Shown piece after piece: positions 32,971-41,745 of a DNA stretch of 64,000 nt. Origin of the DNA: Dehalogenimonas sp. 4OHTPN. GTDB taxonomy: Bacteria > Chloroflexota > Dehalococcoidia > Dehalococcoidales > Dehalococcoidaceae. Location of the stretch: positions 1,054,001-1,118,000 of the forward strand of contig NZ_CP159307.1 of the NCBI RefSeq assembly GCF_040448695.1, read 5' to 3'. The notes under the pieces were generated by a model, which made no database searches, was not told the DNA's origin, and worked only from the letters and a program-made list of their open reading frames with translations. The position numbers and the translations under genes are program-made. The stretch's first letter is position 1. The number at the start of each line of letters is the position of its first letter.

Positions 32971-33564
32971 TCAATCCGCCAGGTAGAATATCTTACCGAG
33001 ACTGAGTATATGTTTAATGAACGGCTTCAACATTTTAAAAACCAACCTGGTAAAAAATGCGATGGCTAAACCAACCATCATACCGCCGGCGATATCGCCG
33101 GGATAATGCATTCCTGCGATTACCCTGGCGACTGAGTGGGCGGCAGCTCCTGTTAAAAATATTCGGCCGTATTTTCGGTTGCCTAACCAGATTGTAAAAG
33201 CTAAGCCGAAAAGAACGGACGCGGAGTTGGCCGGAAATGAAGAATCTGTAGGTTGATAGAGTAAAGCGTTAACCGCGATTTCATCAAATGGCCTGGTCCG
33301 ATAAAAGAATATATTGACCAGATAGACCGTAAGAGTAGTCAAACCGATAGCGGCTGCGGCCTGTAAAACTATTTCCTGGCCTGTTCGGCGGCCTTCCCTT
33401 TGCCTTGAACCGAACCAAAGGAAAAACAATCCTAACGCACCGCCTACCATGATGAAGTAGTCGTTGGCCAAGCCCTTGATTACTTCGTCGATGAAACCTA
33501 AACGGCCCGCCACATGGTTTAGAAAAAGAGTCAGTGATTGATCAATCCTGATCAGCGTTTCCAA
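32971..33564 (-). CDS. PAP2-family membrane phosphatase with an altered second motif
   Basis: 197 residues with about six membrane segments. PAP2 motif 1 appears as YRTRPFDE and motif 3 as ARVIAGMHYPGDIAGG (nucleophile His, Asp). Motif 2 reads SSFPANSAS, where the family normally has PSGH or PSDH, so the proton-donor His is absent. It may hydrolyse undecaprenyl diphosphate or another lipid phosphate, possibly with reduced activity. It overlaps the upstream membrane gene by 23 bases. Confidence 0.82.
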   Translation of the reverse strand: METLIRIDQSLTLFLNHVAGRLGFIDEVIKGLANDYFIMVGGALGLFFLWFGSRQREGRRTGQEIVLQAAAAIGLTTLTVYLVNIFFYRTRPFDEIAVNALLYQPTDSSFPANSASVLFGLAFTIWLGNRKYGRIFLTGAAAHSVARVIAGMHYPGDIAGGMMVGLAIAFFTRLVFKMLKPFIKHILSLGKIFYLAD

Positions 33565-33937
33565 GTTTAGCCTTTATAATTTGATAGTAAGTATGCGACC
33601 TGAGGGCTTCGAGACCTGCATCAATCTTTCTGGAAGGTTTTAATTTATTGCGGTTAATCAGGGAGCTGAGTGCTATCGTGAAAAGGACGGATAACGCCGC
33701 AGCCAGTGAAAACAACCCTGCTTGCTGAGCCCCCTCTATGATTCCGACCGGATTGCGGTAGTTCCAGGTGAAAAAGGCCAGCATAGCCGGAAAAGAGAGC
33801 ACCGCGGCATAAAAGCGATTTTTGGAGAGATCAAGGCTAAGCCATATGCCCCGTAGTCCGCCCTTCATTGCGGCGAACTGTAAAAAACCAAGCCCTGCGA
33901 TGAAAACCAGTAAGAAATATTCGAAGGTTAACGACAT
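33542..33937 (-). CDS. Unrecognised small membrane protein
   Basis: 131 residues with three predicted membrane helices (about 5-25, 42-60, 70-92) and a basic cytoplasmic tail ending in KAKLGNADQD. No family recognised. The 23-base overlap with the PAP2 gene indicates coupled translation and a shared role in the envelope, which is inference. Confidence 0.65.
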   Translation of the reverse strand: MSLTFEYFLLVFIAGLGFLQFAAMKGGLRGIWLSLDLSKNRFYAAVLSFPAMLAFFTWNYRNPVGIIEGAQQAGLFSLAAALSVLFTIALSSLINRNKLKPSRKIDAGLEALRSHTYYQIIKAKLGNADQD

Positions 33938-33987
33938 CTATAAACAACAGATTGAGCGAGATTAAGAAATGATAAAACTGATCCGGA

Positions 33988-34224
33988 TCATACCCGGCCT
34001 GCGGTATAGCACTGCCAGCAGACGATTTCGCAATCCGAGGCGTCCGGGCGAAATTGGCCGCTTTTACTTTCTGCGACCCAGGCTCCTGGCTTGCTCTCGC
34101 CGGTCCGCCGCTCCCAAATAAGCAAGCGGTTGCATCTTCCCGGATGCTGGTGGCTGCCGCGGGCGCATTCACACCTCCCGGAGGAACGGGTCCAGGCCTG
34201 CTGCACCACAACATACGAGAACAT
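33988..34224 (-). CDS. Small HNH-like zinc-finger protein lacking the catalytic histidines
   Basis: 78 residues. The Cys pattern CEC (18, 20), HQH (25, 27), C31 and CEIVCWQC (65, 69, 72) resembles a small HNH-domain family I recall from Chloroflexi. There the core reads AHH followed by a final CH. In this copy the AHH site is AES and the last His is Tyr (CWQCY), so nuclease activity is unlikely while zinc binding is kept. ATG 34224 has GAGG seven bases upstream, and a promoter with TGCTATAAT precedes it, so it is a real gene. It lies just downstream of rlmN. Confidence 0.6.
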   Translation of the reverse strand: MFSYVVVQQAWTRSSGRCECARGSHQHPGRCNRLLIWERRTGESKPGAWVAESKSGQFRPDASDCEIVCWQCYTAGRV

Positions 34225-34254
34225 ACGCTGACCTCACGGATTCATTCGGGGGAG

Positions 34255-34283
34255 ATTATAGCACCGGATGAAACATTTGGTAA
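34255..34283 (-). promoter_or_regulatory. Extended -10 promoter for the HNH-like gene
   Basis: On the minus strand TTACCA, 17 bases ending TGC, and TATAAT. The start would lie about 25 bases before the ATG, leaving room for the GAGG ribosome-binding site. Confidence 0.65.
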
Positions 34284-34289
34284 GGATTA

Positions 34290-35321
34290 TTATGCAACAG
34301 ATTTCTGCCGTAGCTGGCCGCAGGCGGCGTCGATTCCGGTGCCTTTACGCTGCCGGCGGGTAACCTTGACGCCGCAGCGGATAAGTTCATTCTGGAAATC
34401 TGACGACCTGGAGGTGGATGATGGCTTATATGGTGAATCGGGTATCGGATTCAATGGGATCAGGTTGACATGGCAGTTCAGGGCTTTCAGCAATACGCCC
34501 AGTTTTCTGGCATGAGGAATACTGTCGTTGAAGCCGTCGATCAGACAATACTCGAAAGTGACCCTGCGCCCGGTCTGCGACACATAGGTTGTGCAGGCCT
34601 GAACTATTTCGGCTACCGACCATCGGGCTAGACCGGGGACGAGCTGCTGCCGCATAGCGTCATCGGTCGAATGGAGGGATACCGCCAGCGTAACCTGCAG
34701 ATTTTCGTCAGCCAGGCGCATAATACCTGGGACGTAGCCCGATGTCGAAACAGTCAGATTGCGGCCGCTGATACCCAACTCTTGAGCCAGAAGGTGTAGT
34801 GATTTGACTGTCGCATCATAATTTAGCAAGGGTTCGCCCATGCCCATAAACACAACATGGTCAACCGGTTTTTCAGCACGAGCTTTCAATTCCAAGACCT
34901 GACCGACGATTTCCCCGGCGGTAAGATTCCGTTTGAAACCGGATAATCCGGTAGCGCAAAAGACACACCCGACCGGGCAGCCTACCTGGGTAGACACGCA
35001 AGCGCTGAATCGGCCTGAATAGGGCAGGCCGACGGCTTCAACTGAACACTTGTCTTGAAGCTGCAGCAGAAGTTTGAACGTGCCGTCTGTTGCTTTCTGT
35101 TCTTTGAGTAAATCCGGTCGTCCGACGCAGTATTCTTCTTCAAGGCGCCGTAATATGGACGAAGGCAGGTTCCTCATGGCTCCAATGCTGATTATTCCTT
35201 TACGGTAGATCCAGTCCGCTATCTGGTTGCCGCGAAAGGTTGGCTCTCCAAAAGTCTCAGCCATTGAGCCGAGTTCAAATCTATTTAGACCGAGAAGGGA
35301 TTTAGCGGTTATTTCAATCAC
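34290..35321 (-). CDS. rlmN: 23S rRNA (adenine2503-C2)-methyltransferase / tRNA methyltransferase RlmN
   Basis: 343 residues, radical SAM. The cluster motif is Cys115-x3-Cys119-x2-Cys122 (CPVGCVFC), SAM contacts are GMGEPLLN, and the catalytic pair includes the C-terminal Cys334 (DAACGQ). It methylates C2 of A2503 in 23S rRNA and of adenosine 37 in some tRNAs. The start is GTG at 35321. It could be Cfr-like, but the overall sequence fits RlmN. Confidence 0.94.
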   Translation of the reverse strand: MIEITAKSLLGLNRFELGSMAETFGEPTFRGNQIADWIYRKGIISIGAMRNLPSSILRRLEEEYCVGRPDLLKEQKATDGTFKLLLQLQDKCSVEAVGLPYSGRFSACVSTQVGCPVGCVFCATGLSGFKRNLTAGEIVGQVLELKARAEKPVDHVVFMGMGEPLLNYDATVKSLHLLAQELGISGRNLTVSTSGYVPGIMRLADENLQVTLAVSLHSTDDAMRQQLVPGLARWSVAEIVQACTTYVSQTGRRVTFEYCLIDGFNDSIPHARKLGVLLKALNCHVNLIPLNPIPDSPYKPSSTSRSSDFQNELIRCGVKVTRRQRKGTGIDAACGQLRQKSVA

Positions 35322-35471
35322 GTTTGAATTATCTCAAAACTCCCTGAAGGCTACAAAGGTACCAACTGTATAAGGTGCCGTTTTGAAGAATCGTTCAGCA
35401 CTATTCGGAAAGGCGAGATAAGACAGAAGGGCAATAACTATGAATAGTCAATTGCCCGCCGAAGCGGTCTG

Positions 35472-36848
35472 TTAGCCGGGTACGCATGATTGAATGAATC
35501 GTTTCGCCAGTCTGGAATCGCTGCCGAAATGAAGATGTAAATAGCTGGCCAATAAATTGTTGTTCGGGCCCAGGCAAAAGCCTTCGGCTTGCGTCTCGGG
35601 TTCGATTATCCGATAGGCGGCTGATTTAGCGTCCGGCGCGTCCAGTTTTGACCAGTGGAATAGATGGCCCCTGACTTCCTGGCCTTTTTCCGCGAGCGGC
35701 GAGTTTTTCACCACGCTGGCTATGGTGTATCCCAGGCGCTGGAGTTTGGACTGCATCTCGCAGCATCCGGGCAGCAAGCCAACCATATCGTATCGGTTGC
35801 CTTTGAAATCCGCTATACCGCCGGAAAGATACATCAAACCACCGCATTCGGCATAGACCGGCATACCGGCAGCCACAGCGTCACGTATGGAATGTTTCAT
35901 TGAGAGGTTATTTTCCAATTCTGACAGAAACACTTCAGGAAAGCCCCCGCCGATATAAACGCCGTCGGTACCCATTGGCAAGCCGGCATCCGCAATTGGA
36001 CTGAATTCAGTAATATCGGCGCCCCACGCCTTAAGTAATTCTATATTGGCTTCATAATAGAAATTGAAGGCGGCATCTCTGGCGACGGCGATTCGGCATC
36101 GTTGCAGTTGAGGCGTATCGGGGAAAAGCGACGGTTCCGACATTAACGCGAAATCCGGAGCTTGACGCGCCAACCCGATTAACAAGTCAAGGTCGATGTG
36201 TTCTTCGATCAAGTCTCCAAGCTCGCCGAGAAAATTGGATTCGGGGTCTCTTTCAGCTACTGGCACCAGGCCAAGATGTCTTTCTGGTAAAACAAGATTG
36301 GGCGCCTTAGGTAAATAGCCTACTACGGGTAAGCCGGTACGTTCTTCGATCGCGCTTTTAGCGGACCTGAGATGGCTCGGACTGCCGACCTGGTTGAGGA
36401 TAACACCTGAGACATGAACACCTGGATCGTATGTCGCGTAGCCTAGAGCCATGGCTGCGGCGCTTTCACTCATTTTGGCGATGTTAAGGATTAAAAGAAC
36501 CGGGGCTTCGATGAGATTCGCGATCTTGGCAGTAGAGCCCCCTCCGCCGGACTTACGGTGGCCGTCATACAGCCCCATAACTCCTTCAACAACGGCAATG
36601 TCGGTTTCACGGTTAAAATACGCGAACAGTTCTTTAAGGTTAGCCTCAGGCAACATCCACGAATCCAGATTATGGCAGGGAAGTCCCGCTGCCCCGGTTA
36701 GATATCCCGGATCTATGTAGTCCGGACCGCATTTGAACGGCTGTACATTCAGGCCTCGCCGATGTAACGCATAAGTCAATCCGGTGGAGATAGTGGTTTT
36801 GCCGACGCCGCTTGAAGTCCCGGCAATAACGAAACGAGGGATGTTCAA
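35472..36848 (-). CDS. cbiA: Cobyrinate a,c-diamide synthase
   Basis: 458 residues. The N-terminal ATP-binding domain has the P-loop GTSSGVGKTT (9-18) and GPDYIDP. The C-terminal glutamine amidotransferase domain has the catalytic Cys in YAECGGLMYL and a His near LHLHFGS. It amidates the a and c side chains of cobyrinate in corrinoid synthesis or corrinoid remodelling. The start is TTG at 36848 with AGGA four bases upstream. No other cobalamin genes lie within the window, so the rest of the pathway, or salvage, is elsewhere. Confidence 0.93.
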   Translation of the reverse strand: MNIPRFVIAGTSSGVGKTTISTGLTYALHRRGLNVQPFKCGPDYIDPGYLTGAAGLPCHNLDSWMLPEANLKELFAYFNRETDIAVVEGVMGLYDGHRKSGGGGSTAKIANLIEAPVLLILNIAKMSESAAAMALGYATYDPGVHVSGVILNQVGSPSHLRSAKSAIEERTGLPVVGYLPKAPNLVLPERHLGLVPVAERDPESNFLGELGDLIEEHIDLDLLIGLARQAPDFALMSEPSLFPDTPQLQRCRIAVARDAAFNFYYEANIELLKAWGADITEFSPIADAGLPMGTDGVYIGGGFPEVFLSELENNLSMKHSIRDAVAAGMPVYAECGGLMYLSGGIADFKGNRYDMVGLLPGCCEMQSKLQRLGYTIASVVKNSPLAEKGQEVRGHLFHWSKLDAPDAKSAAYRIIEPETQAEGFCLGPNNNLLASYLHLHFGSDSRLAKRFIQSCVPG

Positions 36849-36944
36849 TTTATCCTGACCAGGGAAATCATCAAATTATTGGGCATATGATTGACGATTC
36901 ATTATATAACTGTGCGACATACGATGCCATCAGAGCCAAAGGTC

Positions 36945-37748
36945 TTAAGATTTTATTTCGCGAAGGTCAACTACCTGAGGTTCCAACCCGGAATCTCTCA
37001 GGCGCATTATAAAGCCCGGCAGTTCGTCGGAAATACAAACAATGAACACTTCCAGACCGTAGCGTACAGCCTGAATGGCTACTTCCTGGACGGCATAAAA
37101 ATATCTCGGTTCTATATCGGCACGCCTGAGAGCGGCATAAGCCTCGATGCCGACAGCTCCGATATGTTTATGGCCGCGGCAAAACTCCTTTAAAGCATCA
37201 AGGTTTGTTCTAGCAGAACCGCCGCCGCTTATCGAAGGCACAATAGCTACGGATACGACACCTGGTTTAAGTTCGATGATGCCTTTTACTGAAGTGACGC
37301 CGACGTCTTCTCCGGCTTTACCATTCTGAAAAGCAACCCCGCGAGCTGCGGCGCCGCGGGCGTTTCCCGCCGTGAGCAGACCGTCTTTCATCCTCAAACC
37401 AACCTCTTGACCGGCATCTATGTCATTTTCGGCCAACGCGGCGTTGACGGTAATATCGGTGACTGCCTTTTCGGCAAAGTTTACATAATTATTGAGATCA
37501 CGCAGTTCGCTTAGCATCCAATTGACGCCGGAAGACGTGACCCTGTAGCGGGAGCGGCCTTCAACCTGGACCAGACCTTCGGAGACTAAATGTTTAAGAT
37601 ACTCCGAAATAGCTTGGGGGGTGATTCCCAAAGCGGCGGCAATGTCTTTTTGTTCGATTGCCGGCCCTTTCGATGCAATCTCCACGATGATCTGGAAACG
37701 GGTTGAGGCGTTTTTGTTATGCAAAATGCTTTTCATAATGGTTGCCAT
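36945..37748 (-). CDS. Archaeal-type winged-helix regulator (COG1497-like)
   Basis: 267 residues. A winged HTH at the N-terminus (about 12-75; IAAALGITPQAISEYLKHLVSEGLV) is followed by a large Gly/Ala-rich domain of unknown fold (about 100-262). The arrangement matches a regulator family I know mainly from archaea. ATG 37748 has no good ribosome-binding site, and an ATG four codons in is an alternative. It lies upstream of cbiA on the same strand and might control it, which is inference. The C-terminal domain probably binds a small ligand or metal. Confidence 0.72.
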   Translation of the reverse strand: MATIMKSILHNKNASTRFQIIVEIASKGPAIEQKDIAAALGITPQAISEYLKHLVSEGLVQVEGRSRYRVTSSGVNWMLSELRDLNNYVNFAEKAVTDITVNAALAENDIDAGQEVGLRMKDGLLTAGNARGAAARGVAFQNGKAGEDVGVTSVKGIIELKPGVVSVAIVPSISGGGSARTNLDALKEFCRGHKHIGAVGIEAYAALRRADIEPRYFYAVQEVAIQAVRYGLEVFIVCISDELPGFIMRLRDSGLEPQVVDLREIKS

Positions 37749-37830
37749 GGACCAAAGATTAAATAATGTTGACTACGGTCCTATGCCTTGCATTCTCGAA
37801 GTGAAATCTGCGGGTGAAACGAGGCGGACA

Positions 37831-37903
37831 TAGGCCGTACAGGGATCGAACCTGTGACACCCTGATTAAAAGTCAGGTGCTCTACCAACTGAGCTAACGG
37901 CCC
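37831..37903 (-). tRNA. tRNA-Lys (TTT anticodon)
   Basis: A 73-nt cloverleaf on the minus strand. The acceptor stem is GGGCCGT/ACGGCCT, the D-arm GCTC/GAGC, the anticodon stem CCTGA/TCAGG with loop CTTTTAA, and the T-arm ACAGG/CCTGT around TTCGATC. No CCA is encoded. It sits between the hydrogenase protease gene and the HTH gene. Confidence 0.95.
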
Positions 37904-38010
37904 AAGCATAGATGAGTTTAGCAAAAGGCCGCAGGCTTATGCAACCGGTCTTATGTTCAATAACAAACAGATAGGAGTTCTTTAGTCCGGTGAGTAGTGC
38001 CAGAGACGGT

Positions 38011-38505
38011 TTATGAGATTGCGAGATCCCGGAGGATGAACTCTTTAACCATTTCAACCGCGGCTTTAACTTTCGGGGTAAGTCCTTCGCCCAATGCTAA
38101 GCTATCCGGTTGGATGCCGTAGAAGACAATATCCAGAGGCAATTCGCCTAAAAGCCGCAATTGAAATACGGCTTCGTGCACGCCGATGTCATGTACTGAA
38201 ACACTCATCTGCCGCAATTCCGCCAGTTGATCGATGCCGAACCGGAATACCGCCCCTGGTTCAGAACCGGCGGCAATTGCATCCGCAATAATCACTTTGT
38301 CGCGGCCGCGTATGATATCAGCAAGCTCCATTGCCCTGGTCGCTCCGTCAACCAATTCAATATGTTCAGGCAGCTTGCATTGATTTAATATATTTATAAC
38401 TTCTACCCCTGCGCCCTCGTCGGAAAGGAGGATATTACCGACGCCAAGGATCAGGATCCGAGGCCGCGCCGCAGTATCGGTAGTCGGAAGTGCTACATCG
38501 CTCAT
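38011..38505 (-). CDS. [NiFe]-hydrogenase maturation protease (HyaD/HybD family)
   Basis: 164 residues. The family N-terminus is ILGVGNILLSDEGAGVEV (the Glu/Asp nickel-sensing residue is within SDEG), followed by DGATRAMELADII, DAIAAGSEPG and SVHDIGVHEAV (second nickel ligand His). It cleaves the C-terminal tail of the large subunit after nickel insertion. No hydrogenase structural gene is in the window, so it acts in trans. It is divergent from glgB. Confidence 0.92.
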   Translation of the reverse strand: MSDVALPTTDTAARPRILILGVGNILLSDEGAGVEVINILNQCKLPEHIELVDGATRAMELADIIRGRDKVIIADAIAAGSEPGAVFRFGIDQLAELRQMSVSVHDIGVHEAVFQLRLLGELPLDIVFYGIQPDSLALGEGLTPKVKAAVEMVKEFILRDLAIS

Positions 38506-38559
38506 GATAGCTGTAAATTACCATAATTGAGGTTGAATATACAGATTTACCGGTATACC

Positions 38560-38588
38560 TTGACTTAACCATCGGCTAATGATATAGG
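38560..38588 (+). promoter_or_regulatory. Promoter of glgB
   Basis: TTGACT, 17 bases and TATAGG. The start would be near 38595, giving a leader of about 70 bases before ATG 38664. Confidence 0.6.
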
Positions 38589-38663
38589 TACTCCAAGGCT
38601 AATTTCGCCTTCTTCCCATTCCCAACATGGCTGCTTTACGAAAAAGGAAATATCGTCTGGATT

Positions 38664-40535
38664 ATGCCGCATGAAACAGAATCCGGTTTTGGAACCAGCG
38701 CCACCCGGCTTTATGAAAATTTCGGTGCCCATTTAACTATCTCCGCAGACGGAGTCCCGGGCGCATCGTTCCAGGTTTGGGCGCCGAATGCCGATGCCGT
38801 CTCGGTGATCGGTGATTTCAACGGCTGGAATCATTCATCACATCCCCTCAGCATTGACCGGCAATCAGGAATCTGGAGAGGTTTCATACCGGGAGTAAAC
38901 AAGGGGCACCTTTACAAATACCGGATATGCCGGCGGGATGGGGATTACATCGCGGATAAATCTGATCCTTTTGCTTTTCATACCGAAACGCCGCCAGGAA
39001 CGGCATCCGTGGTCTGGGATAACCTTTATCGCTGGCATGACCGGAAATGGATGGCAGAGCGGGGGAAAATGCTTTCAACAGATACGCCTGTCGCCATCTA
39101 TGAAGTCCATCTCGGTTCATGGCGCAGGAATAACGGCCGCTGTCTCGGGTATCGAGAAATCGCCCTCCAATTAGCGGATTACGTCCTTGATATGAAATTT
39201 ACCCACGTTGAACTGATGCCGGTCATGGAGCATCCTTTTTACGGTTCCTGGGGCTATCAAGTGACCGGGTTTTTCGCGCCGACCGCGCGTTACGGAACGC
39301 CGCAGGATTTCATGTACCTGGTGGATTACCTGCATCAGCGAGGCATCGGCGTCATCATGGACTGGGTGCCGTCTCATTTCCCAGACGACGCCCACGGCCT
39401 GACATTTTTCGACGGCACCCATCTCTATGAGCACCGAGACCCCAGGCAGCGTGTACATCCCGAATGGCACAGCCTGCTTTTCAACTACGGCCGTAAAGAA
39501 GTCAGGGATTTCCTTTGCGCCAGCGCCCTTTTTTGGCTGGAAAAATACCATATTGACGGGTTGCGGGTAGACGGCGTCGCCTCGATGCTGTATCTGGATT
39601 ACGGGCGCAAGCAGGGAGAATGGCTGGCCAATCGGCTCGGCGGCCGGGAAAATCTTGAGGCGGTTGAGTTTTTACGGCAAATGAATACCCTGATTTCCCG
39701 GGATTTTGAAGACGTACAAACCATCGCGGAAGAATCCACCTCGTGGCCGTTAGTCTCCCGCCCGGTTCAACAGGGAGGTTTGGGGTTCGGTTATAAATGG
39801 GATATGGGATGGATGAACGACACTCTGCGTTATATGGCGCTAGATCCGCCTTTTCGTTCTTTCCAGCACCATCAATTGACGTTCCGGGGTATGTATTCCG
39901 GTTCAGAATCATTCATTCTGCCGCTGTCACACGATGAGGTAGTGCACGGTAAAGCGTCGCTGCTGTCAAAGATGCCTGGCGATGACTGGCAAAAATACGC
40001 CGGTTTGAGGCTGATGCTTGGATATCAATACTCCTTGAACGCCAAAAAACTGCTGTTCATGGGCGGTGAGTTCGGCCAGCGCGGCGAATGGAACCACGAT
40101 GCTGAACTTGAGTGGCGCCTCCTTGATTTTGAACCGCACCGCGGTATCCAGAAGTGGACTGCTGACTTGAATCATCTGTATCGAAGCGAACCAAGCCTGC
40201 ATCAGTTGGATTGCCATGAAGACGGCTTTGAGTGGATCAACCCCGATGATTCAAGCAATTGCGTGTTGGCATTTATGCGCAAAGCCCCCGGCTGTGCCCC
40301 GGTCGTGGTTGTCTGTAATTTCACGCCAGCGGTCCATCATCATTATCGCGTCGGCGTACCGGAAGCAGGGTTGTATCTAGAACTGCTTAATAGCGATGCC
40401 GAGATTTACGGCGGCAGCGGCCAAGGCAATTTAAGCTGCGTAGGTTCTCAATCAGAACCGCGGCATGGCCGTCCGCACTCGCTTGATCTTACCCTGCCGC
40501 CTTTGGCAGTTATATTTCTAAAGCGCCGGTCGTGA
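38664..40535 (+). CDS. glgB: 1,4-alpha-glucan branching enzyme
   Basis: 623 residues, the short form with a single CBM48 domain (about 25-115; FQVWAPNADAVSVIGDFNGW) and a GH13 barrel. Catalytic residues are Asp about 302 (GLRVDGV), Glu about 356 (AEEST) and Asp about 424 (LSHDEVVHG), all present. It forms alpha-1,6 branches in glycogen. It is followed 18 bases later by a ROK sugar kinase, so the pair is likely an operon. No glycogen synthase or GlgC lies nearby. Confidence 0.95.
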   Translation: MPHETESGFGTSATRLYENFGAHLTISADGVPGASFQVWAPNADAVSVIGDFNGWNHSSHPLSIDRQSGIWRGFIPGVNKGHLYKYRICRRDGDYIADKSDPFAFHTETPPGTASVVWDNLYRWHDRKWMAERGKMLSTDTPVAIYEVHLGSWRRNNGRCLGYREIALQLADYVLDMKFTHVELMPVMEHPFYGSWGYQVTGFFAPTARYGTPQDFMYLVDYLHQRGIGVIMDWVPSHFPDDAHGLTFFDGTHLYEHRDPRQRVHPEWHSLLFNYGRKEVRDFLCASALFWLEKYHIDGLRVDGVASMLYLDYGRKQGEWLANRLGGRENLEAVEFLRQMNTLISRDFEDVQTIAEESTSWPLVSRPVQQGGLGFGYKWDMGWMNDTLRYMALDPPFRSFQHHQLTFRGMYSGSESFILPLSHDEVVHGKASLLSKMPGDDWQKYAGLRLMLGYQYSLNAKKLLFMGGEFGQRGEWNHDAELEWRLLDFEPHRGIQKWTADLNHLYRSEPSLHQLDCHEDGFEWINPDDSSNCVLAFMRKAPGCAPVVVVCNFTPAVHHHYRVGVPEAGLYLELLNSDAEIYGGSGQGNLSCVGSQSEPRHGRPHSLDLTLPPLAVIFLKRRS

Positions 40536-40553
40536 GGTTTACTTCGAATATAA

Positions 40554-41546
40554 ATGATGGATCTGAATTCTGTGGTTCTCGGCATAGATCTTGGTGGTAC
40601 CAAAATCCTTTCGGCCGCAGTTGACAGGCAAGGAAAGGTAATCTGCCGTGACCTGACTGCCACACCCGTCGCTTCCGGTCCCCCGGGCGTGATAGCAACA
40701 ATCAACGAGTCGGCAAGACGGGCTATCAGGCACAATCCCAATGACATCAAAGCTGTCGGTCTCGCAGTTGCCGGTTTGGTTGAATCGGCCAATGGCATTG
40801 TCCATACTTCTCCTAATTTACCCGGGTGGAATGACGTTTCTATCACCCTGGAGCTAGCCTCAACCTTCGGCAAACCGGTCTTCACTATCAACGATGCCCA
40901 TGCCGCCGCGATCGGCGAGCTTAAATACGGCGCCGGACGCGGCTGCCGGCACTTCATATTTATCACCCTTTCCACCGGAATTGGAGGCGGTCTGGTTCTC
41001 GACGGGAATATTTACGAAGGCTTCAGCGGCTTCGGTGGTGAGATTGGCCATATGGTCGTCGACGATGATGGACCGGAATGTGGCTGTGGGAACCGGGGTT
41101 GCTGGGAGATCCTCGCCTCCGGTAAAGCTCTCGAGCGGGAAGCCCGCCGTCGCATCGCATCAGGTGAACCAACATCGATTTTATCATACTGTCGTCCCGA
41201 ACCTGGTGGAGAACCTGGGCGGGCGCAGATCGATTGCCTCAATGCCAAAACCATCCACACCGCCGCTATTGGCGGAGATATCCTCGCTCTTGAACTGATT
41301 AAGCACCACGCCTACTACGTGGGTGTCGGACTGGCCAATATAGTCAACATCTTCAACCCGGAGCGGGTTATCATCGGTGGCGGGTTGTCGAACATGGGTG
41401 ACTTGTTACTGAAACCTGCCATAGAGGAAGCCGCCCGCCGCGCCTTCAAGCAATCGTTCAAAGCCGTCCGTTTCATGACAGCCGAGCTCGGCGCCGATGC
41501 TGGTGTTATCGGTGCCGCGGCACTTGCATGGAAAAATCTTATGTAG
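40554..41546 (+). CDS. ROK-family sugar kinase, probable glucokinase
   Basis: 330 residues. The ATP site is LGIDLGGTKI near the N-terminus. The ROK signature has GEIGHMVVDDDGPECGCGNRGCWE, whose Cys cluster binds zinc, and INDAHAAAIGE precedes the catalytic region. The glucose-type E-x-G-H site is visible. There is no DNA-binding domain, so it is an enzyme rather than a ROK repressor. Position after glgB suggests phosphorylation of glucose released from glycogen. Confidence 0.9.
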   Translation: MMDLNSVVLGIDLGGTKILSAAVDRQGKVICRDLTATPVASGPPGVIATINESARRAIRHNPNDIKAVGLAVAGLVESANGIVHTSPNLPGWNDVSITLELASTFGKPVFTINDAHAAAIGELKYGAGRGCRHFIFITLSTGIGGGLVLDGNIYEGFSGFGGEIGHMVVDDDGPECGCGNRGCWEILASGKALEREARRRIASGEPTSILSYCRPEPGGEPGRAQIDCLNAKTIHTAAIGGDILALELIKHHAYYVGVGLANIVNIFNPERVIIGGGLSNMGDLLLKPAIEEAARRAFKQSFKAVRFMTAELGADAGVIGAAALAWKNLM

Positions 41547-41707
41547 GTTGTCTGGGTTTCTTCATCAAATGTAACAAACCCAGAGATAACACCACCTGGC
41601 AACTAAACCAGTGAATCGCCAACATAATTCGGACCATTTTAATCCACCCCAAATCCATACTCGGCAAAATATTATTCTGCGTACCTACCAAAAACGTCAG
41701 CATCCAC

Positions 41708-41739
41708 TTGACACATCAAGGGAACATAAGTGCTATAAT
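41708..41739 (+). promoter_or_regulatory. Extended -10 promoter in the glgB-uvrA gap
   Basis: TGCTATAAT is a consensus extended -10. A TTGACA lies 20 bases upstream, longer than ideal, but an extended -10 tolerates this. It points into the 41746-42132 stretch that holds no large gene. Confidence 0.6.
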
Positions 41740-41745
41740 ATACCA

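Noticed and set aside
33837-34214. Minus-strand ORF of 125 residues overlapping the HNH-like gene
   Set aside because: It has no ribosome-binding site, runs through a neighbouring membrane gene in another frame, and shows no domain. The 78-residue frame has the promoter, ribosome-binding site and Cys pattern.
37866-38057. Minus-strand ORF of 63 residues ending in SSVGRAPDF
   Set aside because: Its 3' end is the tRNA-Lys gene read as protein, a well-known false ORF pattern. It also overlaps the end of the hydrogenase protease gene.
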